Positions 23,111-34,599 of a stretch of DNA of 64,000 nucleotides are shown here, piece by piece. The notes under the pieces are model-generated. The model ran no database searches. It was not told the origin of the DNA and saw only the letters and a list, made by a program, of their open reading frames with translations. Position 1 is the stretch's first letter, and each line of letters begins with the position of its first letter. A program made the translations under genes and the position numbers. Location: the NCBI GenBank assembly GCA_030704615.1, contig CM060734.1, positions 15,376,001 to 15,440,000 of the forward strand, given 5' to 3'. Source of the DNA: Takakia lepidozioides (taxonomy: Eukaryota; Streptophyta; Takakiopsida; Takakiales; Takakiaceae).

Positions 23111-23744
23111 TGAAATGACCCGTGGGCGCCCAAGTGACCCCCGCCCAGTGACGCATCTGGAAGGCAAGCAACCAATTAAGCATGTACGTGGAGGATACTC
23201 AAAGGTGGAGGTGCATGAATACTCCAAGTATTCAGATCCTCCAGAACAATCAAACATGACATGCAGCTAGCGTATCATGGGGTGCCATGAATTTGTTATC
23301 TCCCTTAGTTAATGATTGTTCTCAGTTAAACAGTGAAGTGGGGTATCCTAGTTTCTGATTATCTATGTCATCTCTTCAAGTACAATTCATATTCTCTTCA
23401 TGCATTTCCACAGCTTCACTTGAGTATCTCTACACAATATTGGAGTTCAAGTGGGTGTTGCTTAATATCATAATGGTATACAGACAGGCCGCAGCCTCTG
23501 TTTCCTAAGTTCCTACTCCCCTCGTCTAACTCTGGAACTCCATTATCCCATGCTTATCTCCCTCTAGCCTTCTCTTTGTTTCATACTCTCTCTCTCCTCC
23601 GCTCCTGCATCAAACCATGCTCCGTATGACAAGGATCATACAGTAAATGATCACTCTGCCTTCATCGTAGCTCCGTAAGTACTGCTTCTGCCAACCGCCA
23701 TGACTCCAACCGTCCATGTTCTCTTTCTTGCAATCATCTTTTGT

Positions 23745-24010
23745 TCTTGGCTCATGACCTAACCACCATGATCATGGTTCATGTTTCCTTTGTGTTCCCC
23801 TTCATGGTCTGTTGTTCCTGCTCATGATCCTTCGTTCCCACTCATGGTCATGTTTCCCTGTCATGGTCCTGGTTCATGGTTCATAGTCATTCATGGTCTT
23901 GGGCCATGATATAGTCTTCATGATCGTTGCGCCATGAGGGTTTATGGTCACTGCACCATGAGAATTCATGGTCGCTCATGATTCCTATGCCATGATTAAT
24001 CATGGTGACC
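23745..24010. repeat. Cluster of TCATGGTC/TCATGATC words
   Basis: About twenty copies of an imperfect TCATGGTC-like octamer in some 265 bases, often separated by 8-15 bases. CATG is palindromic, so the words read similarly on both strands. Confidence 0.7.
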
Positions 24011-24761
24011 AAGGAAAGAAATCACAAAGAGTGAAACATATTGATCACTCACGTTTGACATTGGCCAACCGAGTGAGAGAGCGACGTGCATCATTGCCCA
24101 CACTCATGAGTTTTTCCTTGTCTCATGCTTCTCGAGACAATGGTTCAACAACCAGATTGAGTATCTAGGCCATAGATATATCTTACAAGGTCAAATCGGT
24201 GTTGCATTCAGGTGTCTTCATCTTGGAAGGTCGAGATGACATGGTGTGGAAGGATCATGTGCACAATTGCACGCCATGTCATCTTTCCCATGTGGATGGG
24301 CAAATAAATCCAAACCTTGCAGTGGTACCTGCAGGATTGCGGTGCATGTTATATATACATGCCATTAGATGGTACTTAGTGCTGCAACCATGTTAGGGTG
24401 AGACAGATGCTCAAGGGGGTGACACAGGGGGTGCTTCACACTACCACTTGAGGAGATCCTTATTGGGGAATGGTTGTGTCTACGTTGCATTTGTACATAG
24501 AGAGTGGGCTTAACAATGTAGATGCTGACACCGAACTAGTGGGAGACCAACGCCACTGACATTCAACTCAGGGTCACAAATTGCAAGTAGGTGACTAACG
24601 ATGGGACTACCTTTGCACCCGACCTCTTGATCTTCAAAGCTTCAGAACTGAAACATTGGCAATGGCAGATATAGCACATGGATCTATTGGGGATTGATAC
24701 ATGTCAGCTAAGTGGTATTAGAAAGACCTAATTATCAGCTGGGGGGGCGACTTTGGCACGA

Positions 24762-25092
24762 ATTTGTAAGATGATATGCTACACTAGTGTGGTTAGACAA
24801 CGATGTGTGTTGTAGCACCATGCTTAAGTACACGACAGCTATCAAGGTTTTGGTCATGGGGTGCTCTCATATTGACTCAATTTATGTGATAGAGTGGATT
24901 TTCACTTTAAAGGACTAGGGTTTGTTCCTAGTGTGATTACTTTTATGCTTAGAATGTTTTCATTTCTTTCTCTTCTTCAGTTTTCATCTCTTATCATTGT
25001 GACACAGATTTGTAGTATGATATGCTACACTAGTGTGATTAAACAACGATGTGTATTGTAGCACGATGTTTAGGTGCATGATATCAAGGTTC
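24762..25092. repeat. Direct duplication of an approximately 85-90 bp segment
   Basis: 24762-24850 and 25008-25092 share ATGATATGCTACACTAGTGT, then GTTAGACAACGATGTGTGT versus ATTAAACAACGATGTGTAT, then a TTGTAGCAC(C/G)ATG block and ATCAAGGTT. They are separated by about 160 unrelated bases. Confidence 0.75.
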
Positions 25093-26722
25093 TCATTTAC
25101 AAAACCATTGGCGCTATTGTTTTATCCAATCATCAGTGTTGGATGGTCAATTGTGATTAATTATGATCAACTGTTTGACAGGGGTTAATTTATGGGAAGC
25201 ACTGCACGAGGACAAGACAAATGACATGCTACATACATAGTTGGAAATGATGACGAGGCTCCAAGTGGTGATCCCAGGCCTCAAACTGCTGCGTCACTCT
25301 CAAGGCAATCTGGATTTATTGCGGAAATGTTTCTGACCCATGCATTTGTGGCTCAATAGTAGATTCTGAAGTTTGTTTTACATGTCAACAGTTCCAACAT
25401 TGTTAAGCTTTTGGAGAGTGTCGATTAGGCTCCTTCAGGTGGCAAACTAAAGTAGAATTTGATGGCAGTACATTTGGTTTAATCAAGGGGAAAATATATA
25501 ATTGACACACTTAACTAAGGCTTGGACATAAACTCGTTTGGCTATGTCCAGCCTCCCCAAGTTTGTACAGCAAAATGCTATTTCAGGTTACATATTGCTC
25601 AGAAACTCTGGCATGCAAAGGTTTTTAAGACTAGGGCAAAGTGTGTGGAATTATTGGAGGCGCAACAAAGGTCGTATCTTAGAGTTTCTAACAACCACGA
25701 CCTTATTGTATGGTTGCTAAACTCTCGAGGTACAAAGTCCAATTGCAATCCACCAGACTATGTGACTGATTGTCACTATGCCCATCTCAGGCCTGGGCCT
25801 GGGACGATGGAATAAAGCAGCAGTCAGGCAAGATTTTCCAACCAAACTGCACCAATTTCTCCCACCATTGCCGAGCAAGATCTCAGTGGCATCTTGCACT
25901 TCTTCTCTTCGCAGCATGGCATGGAGGCTTTGTCAATGCGGTTTCATTCGGGTTGAGTAGTCAACATGGGAGCTGGAGAAAGGGAATTGAATTGTGCACT
26001 ACTGTTCAACACTTCTCGTGGGGACCTTTCATAATTGACCATACTGAGCCAGAGTCAACACTGATATATGGTATCTAGGTTGAGAATCAACTGTTCGACA
26101 TGAATCCTTTGTAGAATGTAGACCCTTAACATTCGCAGATGTATGGTACCTTACTCTTGTACCTTACTCTTGATCCGAAGTTTCTAGGAAGCATTAGTTC
26201 ATGTGAATTCCCCCACAGTGCCCTTTCAGCTTCCCACCGTTACAAACAGAGAATGCTAAAACGCTTTGCACAAGCAAAACAATTCAGGCAAGATCCAATG
26301 AGACAGGAAAAGAGAGTACAACAGGTTTGAGAGAGAGGTCAAAAGGTACAGCATTTAGATATCCTAGGAAGACACCAACACTGAATGTTTATCAGCATGG
26401 ACAACAAATCCCAAAACATACATACACAACTTGGTCACCACGATGGAGCTGCACGATCAAGGCTAAGGCTAAGGGCCACAATGCAGGTTTGATTACATTC
26501 CAAGAAAGAGAGTCCACATAAAGGGAACAGTGAGGAGCAACTACAAGAGGTTGCTTTTGAATCTTCAAAATACCAGGCGTGTGACATGTTGATTGGTGCA
26601 AAGATTCAATCCTGTATTTGTTATGGTAGCCTTGAATTGATGTAACACATCCCACATTGTCAGTAGCCGTTAGATGATTCTTACTGACCCTCTCCTTTCT
26701 TAACTACACCATGGATCTATTT

Positions 26723-27328
26723 TCAGACTCCCAGAGAACACGGAAGAAAATTACCAATTACAGTTTGGAACTGAGGACAAAAGACACTGAATTCTTCCAG
26801 TAGATCAGTGTGGCCCCGGAAGAGAGTGGCCACTTTCTGGCACACTTCACCAAAGGACTTATCCGTCTTAGAGCCTGACTGAAACTGGCGCATAGTCTCT
26901 AAGAAGGCTATGTATACATGTTTTTCAGCCTCGAATTTCTTCTTGATCTTATTAATGTAATTGATTGCGAGGATTCTGCCCTCCTCTAATGGTGGGCAGA
27001 TTTCATAACCCGTGGGCAGAAAGTCATTGAATCCCAGCATGAGGTCGAGGTGGCCCCTAAATAGATCCTTCACTCTGAACATCACCCCTGCAGTATCCAG
27101 CCTCTGCTCTCTGTAAGAATTCAAAGTTTCCATGAAATCATCGTACTTCGCCAAGTCATCCTGGAATGCCTTTCGCACTGCCATTACATAGGCGTCGGGA
27201 TCAGGCCGCTGCTCTGTGGCTGCATACTCCATGTAGTTAGGCCGACGCGCAGCTACCCTCTTCCCTGCTAACCCGATCCCTCGCGTCGTCCCTGCGCAGT
27301 GCCAGCTCTCGTCCCTCGAGCGTTTCAT
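26723..27328 (-). CDS. Short SIN3-like protein with two PAH domains
   Basis: 201 residues with two paired amphipathic helix domains, at about residues 45-94 (YVMAVRKAFQDDLAKYDDF to FNDFLP) and 119-172 (INYINKIKKKF to LEEFSVF). PAH domains of SIN3 bind short helices of transcription repressors and recruit histone deacetylase in the nucleus. Full plant SIN3-like proteins exceed 1000 residues; the HDAC-interacting region is absent. The last dozen residues (VIGNFLPCSLGV) look like read-through into an intron, with a possible donor near 26760, so more exons could exist at lower coordinates, though I see none. Otherwise it is one of the stand-alone PAH proteins that plants also have. The reading frame is intact. 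Confidence 0.8.
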   Translation of the reverse strand: MKRSRDESWHCAGTTRGIGLAGKRVAARRPNYMEYAATEQRPDPDAYVMAVRKAFQDDLAKYDDFMETLNSYREQRLDTAGVMFRVKDLFRGHLDLMLGFNDFLPTGYEICPPLEEGRILAINYINKIKKKFEAEKHVYIAFLETMRQFQSGSKTDKSFGEVCQKVATLFRGHTDLLEEFSVFCPQFQTVIGNFLPCSLGV

Positions 27329-28085
27329 TGTCCCTGCATTACCAGGCCACCTAGCGCGTCAAAGCTCATCAGAGATGAAAGGACACTCTAAGCAAAAACG
27401 TGGGCTCCGAGCAGCCAACGAAATCATTCAATGCACACAAGATCACAATCCACCTGACTGAGTGCACAGTCGCCAACAACAGGGAGCCAATCAGACTCAG
27501 CTTGCAACCCAACAAATGTTCTACCTTGCTGTTGTCCGAATCACGATCTGGAGAAGGATGAGAGTACCCAGTCCTACACCCGGGCACTGGATTGCAACAC
27601 GAACAGATGTGGAACTACGCCGCGCAACAGGAGACACCCCTGCGCCTCCTTTCGCCGTCAATCCAGCCAGGAAGCTCCCCTCGATTTATAGCCCGCCCTT
27701 TCTCCACTTCTCCCTCTCTCTATTAGGGCAGACTTGGCTTGTGATGTCACCCGCTCCACCTGACCTCATTCGAGCTCTGCTGGCTCCTCCAGGTGGGCCC
27801 CGTCATCTCTCTTGCGGAAAGGCCCGCAATGTGTGCGAGTGCGATCGTCGTCTCCATCTCAATTCTTTAGACCTCTAGGGTATGTTGGCATATGACCATA
27901 CACTTAAGGACGTTTTCATCCCTATAGGATGAAGTTCTTAACGGATTTTTCATGTTCAAAGTTCAATAGATTTTAGAGCATTTAAGGGCATTTAGTGCAG
28001 GCCACTTATGGCCGTTCAACATTGTGTTTTCATAGAGACACGTTTGCTTCTTAAAACGTACAAGACCTAAGTGTCAGGCAAGATG
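27329..28085. other. Upstream flank of the SIN3-like gene, no other gene seen
   Basis: Promoter and leader of the minus-strand gene plus about 350 bases of AT-rich DNA leading to the hAT target-site duplication. Confidence 0.4.
27684..27690 (-). promoter_or_regulatory. Candidate TATA box of the SIN3-like gene
   Basis: TATAAAT on the minus strand, about 355 bases upstream of the start codon, in a GC-rich context. A leader of some 320 bases would follow. No transcript data to support it. Confidence 0.35.
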
Positions 28086-28093
28086 GAAGAGAC

Positions 28094-30293
28094 CACTGTT
28101 GGTCTGGTATGGGTATCAGACCCTGAGTATCAACGCTAGTATCAACCCTGGTATCACGGACCAGACCAGCCTGGTCTTAAGTTCTACAATACCAGGTCAT
28201 ATACCAAACCAGGCTGGTATCCGTTTTCTCAGACCAGCCACAATACCACTACCCCATGCCGTCTTCCTCATTTACTCTGGTATGAATATTATACTAGTTT
28301 ATGTGGACGTACATATACTTATTTACATTTAATTTATGTTTATTATATTTCTTTTCACTTGATATTTGATAAACTTGCAAGTCAAATGGCTTTTTGGGCC
28401 TCTCTCAAGTCAAGGACATTTGGACCAATCAGCAATTCATTGACCTCAATTCCGCTGCCCAGAAAGTGGGCCTGCCTCGAGCCTCGGCAGGTCTCCAAAC
28501 CGTAATAGCTTCTATTCCCCCCCTCTGGCTAACCTCCCTCCAGTCGGGCCCTCTTGTTCCCCATTCTTACTACTAGTCTCTGGGTATTCTAAACAATATG
28601 CTTCACATTTTCTTCATCATGGAACGACTCACTTGAAGATTCCTCATAGATCAAGTCACCATGACCCTCACCATGCAATGCAATAACCCTCTTACCCTTC
28701 CCTCCTTTCCTCATACCCCTGTCAGAATTTGTCCCCTACCAAGGATATGAATCCAACCCCTGATTCCTCTGTCCCTGTCAATACCTGGCTCGCATCCAAC
28801 ACCTTTGTATGGAATTCCGGCTGTCCCCTGGCAGAGCTCCAATTCGATCCCAGTGAATGGGCCTGGTCTTTCAAACGAACCCCAGAACCTTTCTTCCTAT
28901 GCACCACAAAAAAAGCCTACAAAGCCCTTGTCTCTCCGCTCCCCCTCTCAGCCAAATGGAATGAAAAATGGGCATCCTATGGGAAGACCATCTGGAGCTC
29001 CATCTGGGCTAAATCCAGGCCAGCAAAAATATCGGCATTTCTCTGGCAGATTGCAAATAGAGCTCTTAAGGTAGGTGAATGGCTCCAACATGCACTCCTC
29101 TGTTCCTGCTGCTCCTCTGGCATACTCGAAACTCTGGAGCACTGCCTCCTTTTTTGCCAGGCCCCTGCTAGAATTTGGCCTATTGCAAAACAATTCTATT
29201 TGGATTGGGATGACCAGCCCCAGACACCTATCAGCCTCCTCCTTAATTATGACATGGGTTCCAAAAACAAGGCCTTTCACTGCCCTATTTTGAATGCCTA
29301 AGAGCCTCCACGCTTTGGCATATCTGGAAGGCTAGATGTGCCTAGACTCTCTCAGGTAGGACATGCTCAGTTTCCTCTCTGCTATCTCGAGTGTATTGGG
29401 ATCTTCAGATTGAAGCAAGGAGGGCATGGACTAAACTTTGTGCAGATATGGCAAGGAAACCCCAGCAAGCAGACGCACTCCACTCAGTCTTCCGATCTAT
29501 CTGGGCCAGAAATGGCCATATATGCAGGAGCCCCTTTCCATCAGACTGCTCCTGGACAATGCTGACACTAGCCACCTGGAGAAACATCAGAGCACCCCTC
29601 CATCGTGTCGCCAGAGTTTGAAATAGAGATCAACTGGTGCCACATCCGTGCATCTAACAAGCTTCACTTCACTTAGGCAGTAGCAATCTAAATTTGTCTT
29701 TCAACGTCTCTTATCTCCTCCCTTCCTAGCACTCTAAGGCTGATAGCCTCAACCCCCTAGTGTAATCTGCAATCAGTAGACCCCATCGCTGCTACCCCCT
29801 TCTCCTACTACCTACTCACTCCATGCTCGTAGATTACTCTTTCAGGCCAAAAGCCTGGTTCTTCATAACCCCCTAAGGGATATGCCCGTGTAGGGTTTCT
29901 TGTTGACAGAGTCTCTGTCACTCCGTTCAGGAGGATGGTTCTTTTCTCAGACAGCTCCCCTAGGGAGGTTAGTTCGATGATCACTGATTATGGTGTATAT
30001 ACCTCTATGGTGTTCAACGGGGTTTTAAATTTTTCCCCCCAATAAACTTAATAAAATTCTGCCAGGGCACCGGCCCTGTTCTCTTAAAATTATTTAAATT
30101 TTTAAAAAAAAAACTTTGGAGTGATACCAGAATTAATATCTCATACCAACTGGTATTGTGGTCCTGATACTCATACTCATACCAATATCTGGAAAAAAAA
30201 AATACATCGACCAGACTGGTATAAAAGTTTTGTGATGGGGTTGGTACCAGGACCAGTCTGGTATGTAAAAAACCTGATACCAGACCAACACTG
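28094..30293. mobile_element. hAT DNA transposon carrying a LINE fragment
   Basis: The left end reads CACTGTTGGTCTGGTAT and the right end, in reverse complement, CAGTGTTGGTCTGGTAT: 16 of 17 identical. The 8-bp target-site duplication GAAGAGAC is exact (28086-28093 and 30294-30301). Both ends carry many CTGGTAT/ATACCAG words (28105-28290 and 30120-30290), the repeated subterminal sites of hAT elements. There is no transposase. The interior from about 28390 to 30060 is LINE-derived, so the element is non-autonomous and was either hit by a LINE or captured a LINE fragment. Confidence 0.9.
28390..30062 (+). pseudogene. LINE (non-LTR retrotransposon) 3' end with zf-RVT domain
   Basis: The frame 28729-29301 has the C-terminal zinc-binding domain of plant LINE reverse transcriptases (zf-RVT). 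Its features are KKAYKALVSPLP, WSSIWAKSRPAKISAFLWQI, ALKVGEWLQ and the Cys/His cluster CSCC to LEHCLLFC. A stop at 29299 is followed, in other frames to 29621, by a typical LINE tail (WKARCA, WARNGHIC). A 3' UTR-like stretch then ends around AATAAACTTAATAAAATTC (30040-30060). The catalytic RT core and endonuclease are missing. Confidence 0.8.
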
Positions 30294-30301
30294 GAAGAGA
30301 C

Positions 30302-30680
30302 CCTTAACTGATCAAGGCATTGGGAAATCTGGCACGTGTAGTAATAGGTAGTGATACATCTGTCCACAAAGGTATGTGGCGAACTATCACACTATGTGCT
30401 CATAGGCCTTTGTTTGGTGATACCATACACTACTAGATTCTCGTCCCATTCGATAAACACGTACATGTAGAGTATTCACACACTCAACTTTTATGTAAGA
30501 ACCGAATATACTTCACATGTACGTTTCTTATAACAACCACTTTACTTTCTTACCACAATTGAATAGACAAAAACTTTCCTTCCTTATAACAACCGAATGG
30601 TTTAACATCTGGCCTGATTTCCACTCCCTTCCAGTCGCGCACCTTGCTTTGATAAACTCCCCTTCAAGTCATAGTTACAT
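30302..30680. other. Spacer between hAT element and chromovirus copy 3
   Basis: AT-rich DNA without coding signal. Just before the LTR, at 30658-30679, is a CCCCTTCAAGTCATAGTTAC stretch resembling the inner end of the LTR family in inverted orientation, possibly the trace of an older insertion. Confidence 0.4.
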
Positions 30681-31395
30681 TGTCACGGCCCTTTGCCTTG
30701 AGGGCAGGAGGTTGGGACAGAAGAGGGGTTGCCCTTGTGGTGGGAGAGCAGTACGAATGGGGGCTGGATGACCAATGAGTGTCGAAGGCACTCAAGAGGG
30801 CGGAGGCAGTCACTAAGTGGAGCCCCACAACCGGGTTGCGGTGGGGGTTCCGAGTGGGGTGGTCGTAGCATAGGGAGTCATAGTGGGGTGGCATAAAACT
30901 CACCACAAGGCTGAGGCCTTGTGATGGGAGTCGTGGGGAGTCTTGGGGCTAACCACGGTCCATTGGGGCCGTGGTGGGTGGGCCAAGACGCATCGCAACT
31001 CATCACAGGGAGTTGAGGTTCACGGTGGTGGTTTACCAAAAAAAACTTGGGCAGTTTGTGAGACCCCCGCTGACACCTCCAGAAGTATATATAGGGAGTA
31101 GTATCCCCGAGAACGGTGCAAACCTGTTAAGCGACCAATAGTTATTGAAGCAAGCAAACGAGCCGGAAAGCGATCACAGTGTGGGGAGCTATTCCGGACT
31201 GCCTACGACCAAAGGGAATTTCCACTCAACCTGCATAGTCGAGGGTTGTGCGGGGGAGCAAGGACAAGACCGTTAGGTCCCGATGAATAGCCGAAACTCC
31301 GAGTTGGCCTGACGACCAGTTTGGGAGTTAAGCGCGCGCATCAAAACGAGTAATTATGACATGAAGGGGAGTTTACGGAAGTGAGGTGCGCGACA
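30681..31395 (+). repeat. Complete 5' LTR of chromovirus copy 3 (715 bp)
   Basis: Begins TGTCACGGCCC and ends GCGACA, so it has TG...CA ends. TATATATA at 31086-31093 marks the U3/R promoter. Its inner end, two bases from the primer site, defines the sequence that the LTR at 4162-4870 has lost. Confidence 0.9.
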
Positions 31396-31397
31396 CG

Positions 31398-31410
31398 TGG
31401 TATCGGAGCC
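31398..31410 (+). other. Primer-binding site of chromovirus copy 3
   Basis: TGGTATCGGAGCC, one mismatch from the initiator tRNA-Met complement in the relatives. Confidence 0.88.
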
Positions 31411-31450
31411 TAGAGTTGAGTACGCGATCGTCCTTGAAATTGGCCTCACC

Positions 31451-33005
31451 ATGGGGTCGGACAAAATCAAGCAAAAGCGGAATTGCCCGAAAGCCGATGA
31501 ACCTAGTGAGCCCAGTGGGGGTGACGCGATGTCAGAGCAGCATGGGGAAAGAGAGAAATATCTCTCAGAGGATAATGTTGCCAAGATCAAGGGCCACCTG
31601 AGGAATCGGAGCCCAAGAATTTTGCCGAGCCGACCATCTCAGATGCCGCCGACATTTTGGAAAATTTGTTAGCTCAATTAGGTGGGACTTTAAAGGATGT
31701 GGTGAAAGCCACCAATGTCACTTCCACAAAAAAAAAAAATCAAGATGAAGCCTAAGGAGCACGACACTTATGAGGGTGTCCGAAGTCGAAAGACGCTCAA
31801 TATTTGGCTCCTTGAGTTGGAGTAGTATTTTTGAGTGGCCAAGCTAAATGATGAAGACCAAGTGGAGGTGGCTCCCACCTATTTGAGGAGCTATGCCCAA
31901 CAATGGTGACGAAAATGCCTTCAAGACCCAGGACCCACCTCGGAAATGATGAGTTGGAACGGCTTCAAGGAACTCTTGAAAAAATAGTTTGTGCCTCTCA
32001 ACGCATCTTGGCTCACCTGGGACAAGATGAGAAACTTGAAGTAGACGGATGAAATTTGGGGTTACTTTTAGGCTTTCAATGTGTTGTTGCTCGAAGCCAC
32101 AGATATGGCGGAACTAGAAATGGTCTTCAACTTTGTGGCAAGACTGGCTTCATGGGCCAGGCGGAAGTTGGAGGAGAGGCCACCAAAGACTTTGAATGAG
32201 GCAATTGAGAGAGCTGAGTGCTTCTTGGATGTCCATACGGACGAAAGACAATGTTGTACGGAGCCGAACCATAAGAAGCTGCGACGAGAGCGTGACTCAT
32301 CCCGGTTGGAAAAGAAGTGGGATAGGCCACGTGGCGATAAGGGCGTTCGGAAACCAAAGGGAGCTTCCCTTTGCACGCCAAGGTGACGTTTGGTGCTTCC
32401 CGCAATTAAAGCACATTCCATCAAATGTTGCATTTTGCCTGCCATGTGCCATCGCGCCTGATTTTTCTTTTGGACTAGGCACATGGCCAGAAAGTGCCCA
32501 GATCCAAGGCGTCTGAAGATGACTCGAGCACCCACGGAACTGTCGGAATACTCAATCAACCGTTTGGTGGAAGTGGTCGCCCAAACTTACAAGGTAGGCA
32601 GCACACTTGCGAGTTGTACCAGGAAGTGGGAGCTTTCAGTAGCGGATGCCGGCTAATGTTCGTGTAAGTGGGGAATTTTTGGAACTAACGTTTTGTTGTT
32701 GGTGGACACAGGGGCGTCGCACTCCTTCATGACACCGGCAACGGCACGGAAGTTGGGGCTCCTGACAATTGACGTGGGGGCCTCTATTGAAGTGCGCTCT
32801 GCCAAAAGAGAGCCACAAGTGGCGACGAGAGTGGCATTCAACATCCCTCTCCAACTAGGAAGTAGGGAAGGGTGTGAGGACTTCACAACTTGCGAGGTAG
32901 ACGGAGTCGACCTCATTTTGGAAATGACATTTTAAAGCAAACATGGAGCAGTCATAGATGGCCGCAAGAAGTTGGTCACGTTGCCATGTGGGAACGGTAG
33001 CAAAG
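31451..33005 (+). pseudogene. gag and protease of chromovirus copy 3
   Basis: gag starts at 31451 (MGSDKIKQKRN), runs through degraded matches to the family gag (LNIWLLELE, AIERAECFLDV) and reaches the protease with the intact active site [15 protein letters not shown] at about 32693-32740. Multiple stops and frameshifts prevent translation. The zinc-knuckle segment between gag and protease is present but inverted (about 32384-32479). Confidence 0.85.
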
Positions 33006-34599
33006 TCTATAGACAATATGAATAGGAAGTAGAATACAAGCAAACTTGTGTTTGTATGATGATAAACTGTCATATATTTGTGGGTAATGGGCATGAGCAC
33101 CGAATAAAGAAGCAGGAAAATGCACTGTTGCATTCAACATGATAATCAATAGTACCTAGTAGTTTGTATATTATAAGATGATTTGTATGATGGTAAACCA
33201 TCAAGTAACTTTGAGTAATGGGAGGTATCACGTAGAGAAAAGGCATGAGAGTGCACGTCGCCACACTCATCCGCACAAGCCAATAGTACCAAATAGTATT
33301 GAGTTGGATTACATAGGAATATGTGTTGCGATCAAAGGCAGATTGCCAATAAGCTTCATTGTTGCAAGGGAGATTGTTCTCCATTATGGAGAAGGTCTGC
33401 CAACCTACGAACACTATATGGTTAGTGTAGATGGTTGGAATGTGCAACAGTGAGTTGGCATTGCCACACTTCGTCCAGATTTCTGTATGTGTAGGTATTG
33501 TAGAAACGGAAATAGTATATGACAAGAGAGGTGTCCAAATATGCTTGTGATTATAAGAGGCAATATTGGGCAATCTTACAGCACTACTGCAAGAAATAGC
33601 GTTCTTCATCAAGTTGGGGGCCTGCAAACTAGCTATATGTAAAGTAAAGTTGGCAGTGTAAATGATGCAAGAATTCAGTATTGAATTGGTCAAGTTTAAA
33701 TCATATCATGTCCTACTGTTTGTAATCAAATTAGGTGGAGAGAGGGTGTGGCATGACCGGAGTACAAGTTGGGTTGTTGCTGTAGAGCTCGATTTTGAGC
33801 CAGGCTCTTTGGTTGTTGCAAAGGGCGTCATGCCCCTTCCTATTGAAAGTCTGCAAGCTTGCAATGAGTGTGGAATTGTGAGTGTCGTAGTGTGTGTAGA
33901 AGATGCATACAACCTGCCTAATTTCAAAATTGAGCAGTGATGAGCTGGCAATGTCAGTCTTGTTCCAATACTTAGTGTTTGTGGAGTGTGAGAAAGAGAG
34001 TGAATACATCAAAAAAGAAGTATACTTATGGCCCTATTGTTGTAATCCGTGGCGGGTGTAGTGTACACCTAGTCAAGCTTAAAGCTTGGTTAGTTTCCTA
34101 CATGCTTCCTCATTAGTCAAAATAAACAACAAAGGCCTCATGACTAAGGTAAGTAGTCCACTGAAGCATGGTTAGAGACACCCCACATGGTTAGTGCTCC
34201 CTCAAGGTTAGATCTCTTCCTCCCTCATGACAACCACAAAGGTTCAATCAAAATCCCATGGGCCTTTTGGCCGCTCTAGGGTTAGTCCCTCTCTTGCATT
34301 GCAATGAAAACTTCCTCGTAATTGATTAGTACACACTCTTCCAAGCTCTCCTCATTACTCTCTTCTGTGGTTAGTGGGGGCTTGTCAAAAGAGCAATACA
34401 ACAATAAAACAAGAAAGCAAGAGCAAAGTAAGCTTCTCTCCTTTCTTGAGGTGCGCCCAACTTGCTCAATGGATGCTACCAAAACCTAGTGAATGGGGTT
34501 AGTAGCTCACATTTCTTTGGGGTTTGTTGCTTACTACCTCCATTCTCTCCTAGGGGCTCACCTCACTCCGAGTTTGCAAGGTACACTATCTTTTTGGGG
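33006..34599. other. AT-rich region with a local duplication; no gene supported
   Basis: Segments at about 33050-33165 and 33178-33295 resemble each other (TTTGTATGATG(A/G)TAAAC, GTAATGGG, a GAGTGCAC or similar word, CAATAGTACC), an imperfect tandem duplication. The minus-strand frames at 33070-33693 and 33731-34012 have no recognisable domains. Confidence 0.45.

Larger units (their letters stand above)
23271..26722. other. Gene-poor region with local repeats, no supported gene
   Basis: Holds the TCATGGTC word cluster and a direct duplication, described separately. The short plus-strand frames at 25522-25815 and 25770-26078 overlap each other and show no family features. Confidence 0.4.
30681..33005 (+). 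mobile_element. Chromovirus copy 3, truncated after protease
   Basis: Same family as the copies at 1-4870 and 57962-64000 but on the plus strand and more diverged. It has a complete 5' LTR, primer-binding site, gag and protease, and ends abruptly inside the segment between protease and RT at about 33003. Nothing after that matches the family. Many in-frame stops are TAG where the relatives have a Gln codon (for example 31823-31825), along with TGG-to-TGA changes. Confidence 0.9.

Noticed and set aside
25131-26383. CAGTGTTGG at 25133 and CCAACACTG ending at 26383 as a third hAT pair
   Set aside because: Inverted match only nine bases, and the flanking octamers differ, unlike the two accepted hAT elements.
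30658-30679. Separate solo LTR before copy 3
   Set aside because: Only about 20 bases resemble the LTR inner end; too short to call.
33583-33602. CACTACTGCAAGAAATAGC, resembling a CACTA (En/Spm) transposon terminus
   Set aside because: No inverted partner or 3-bp duplication was found in the window.
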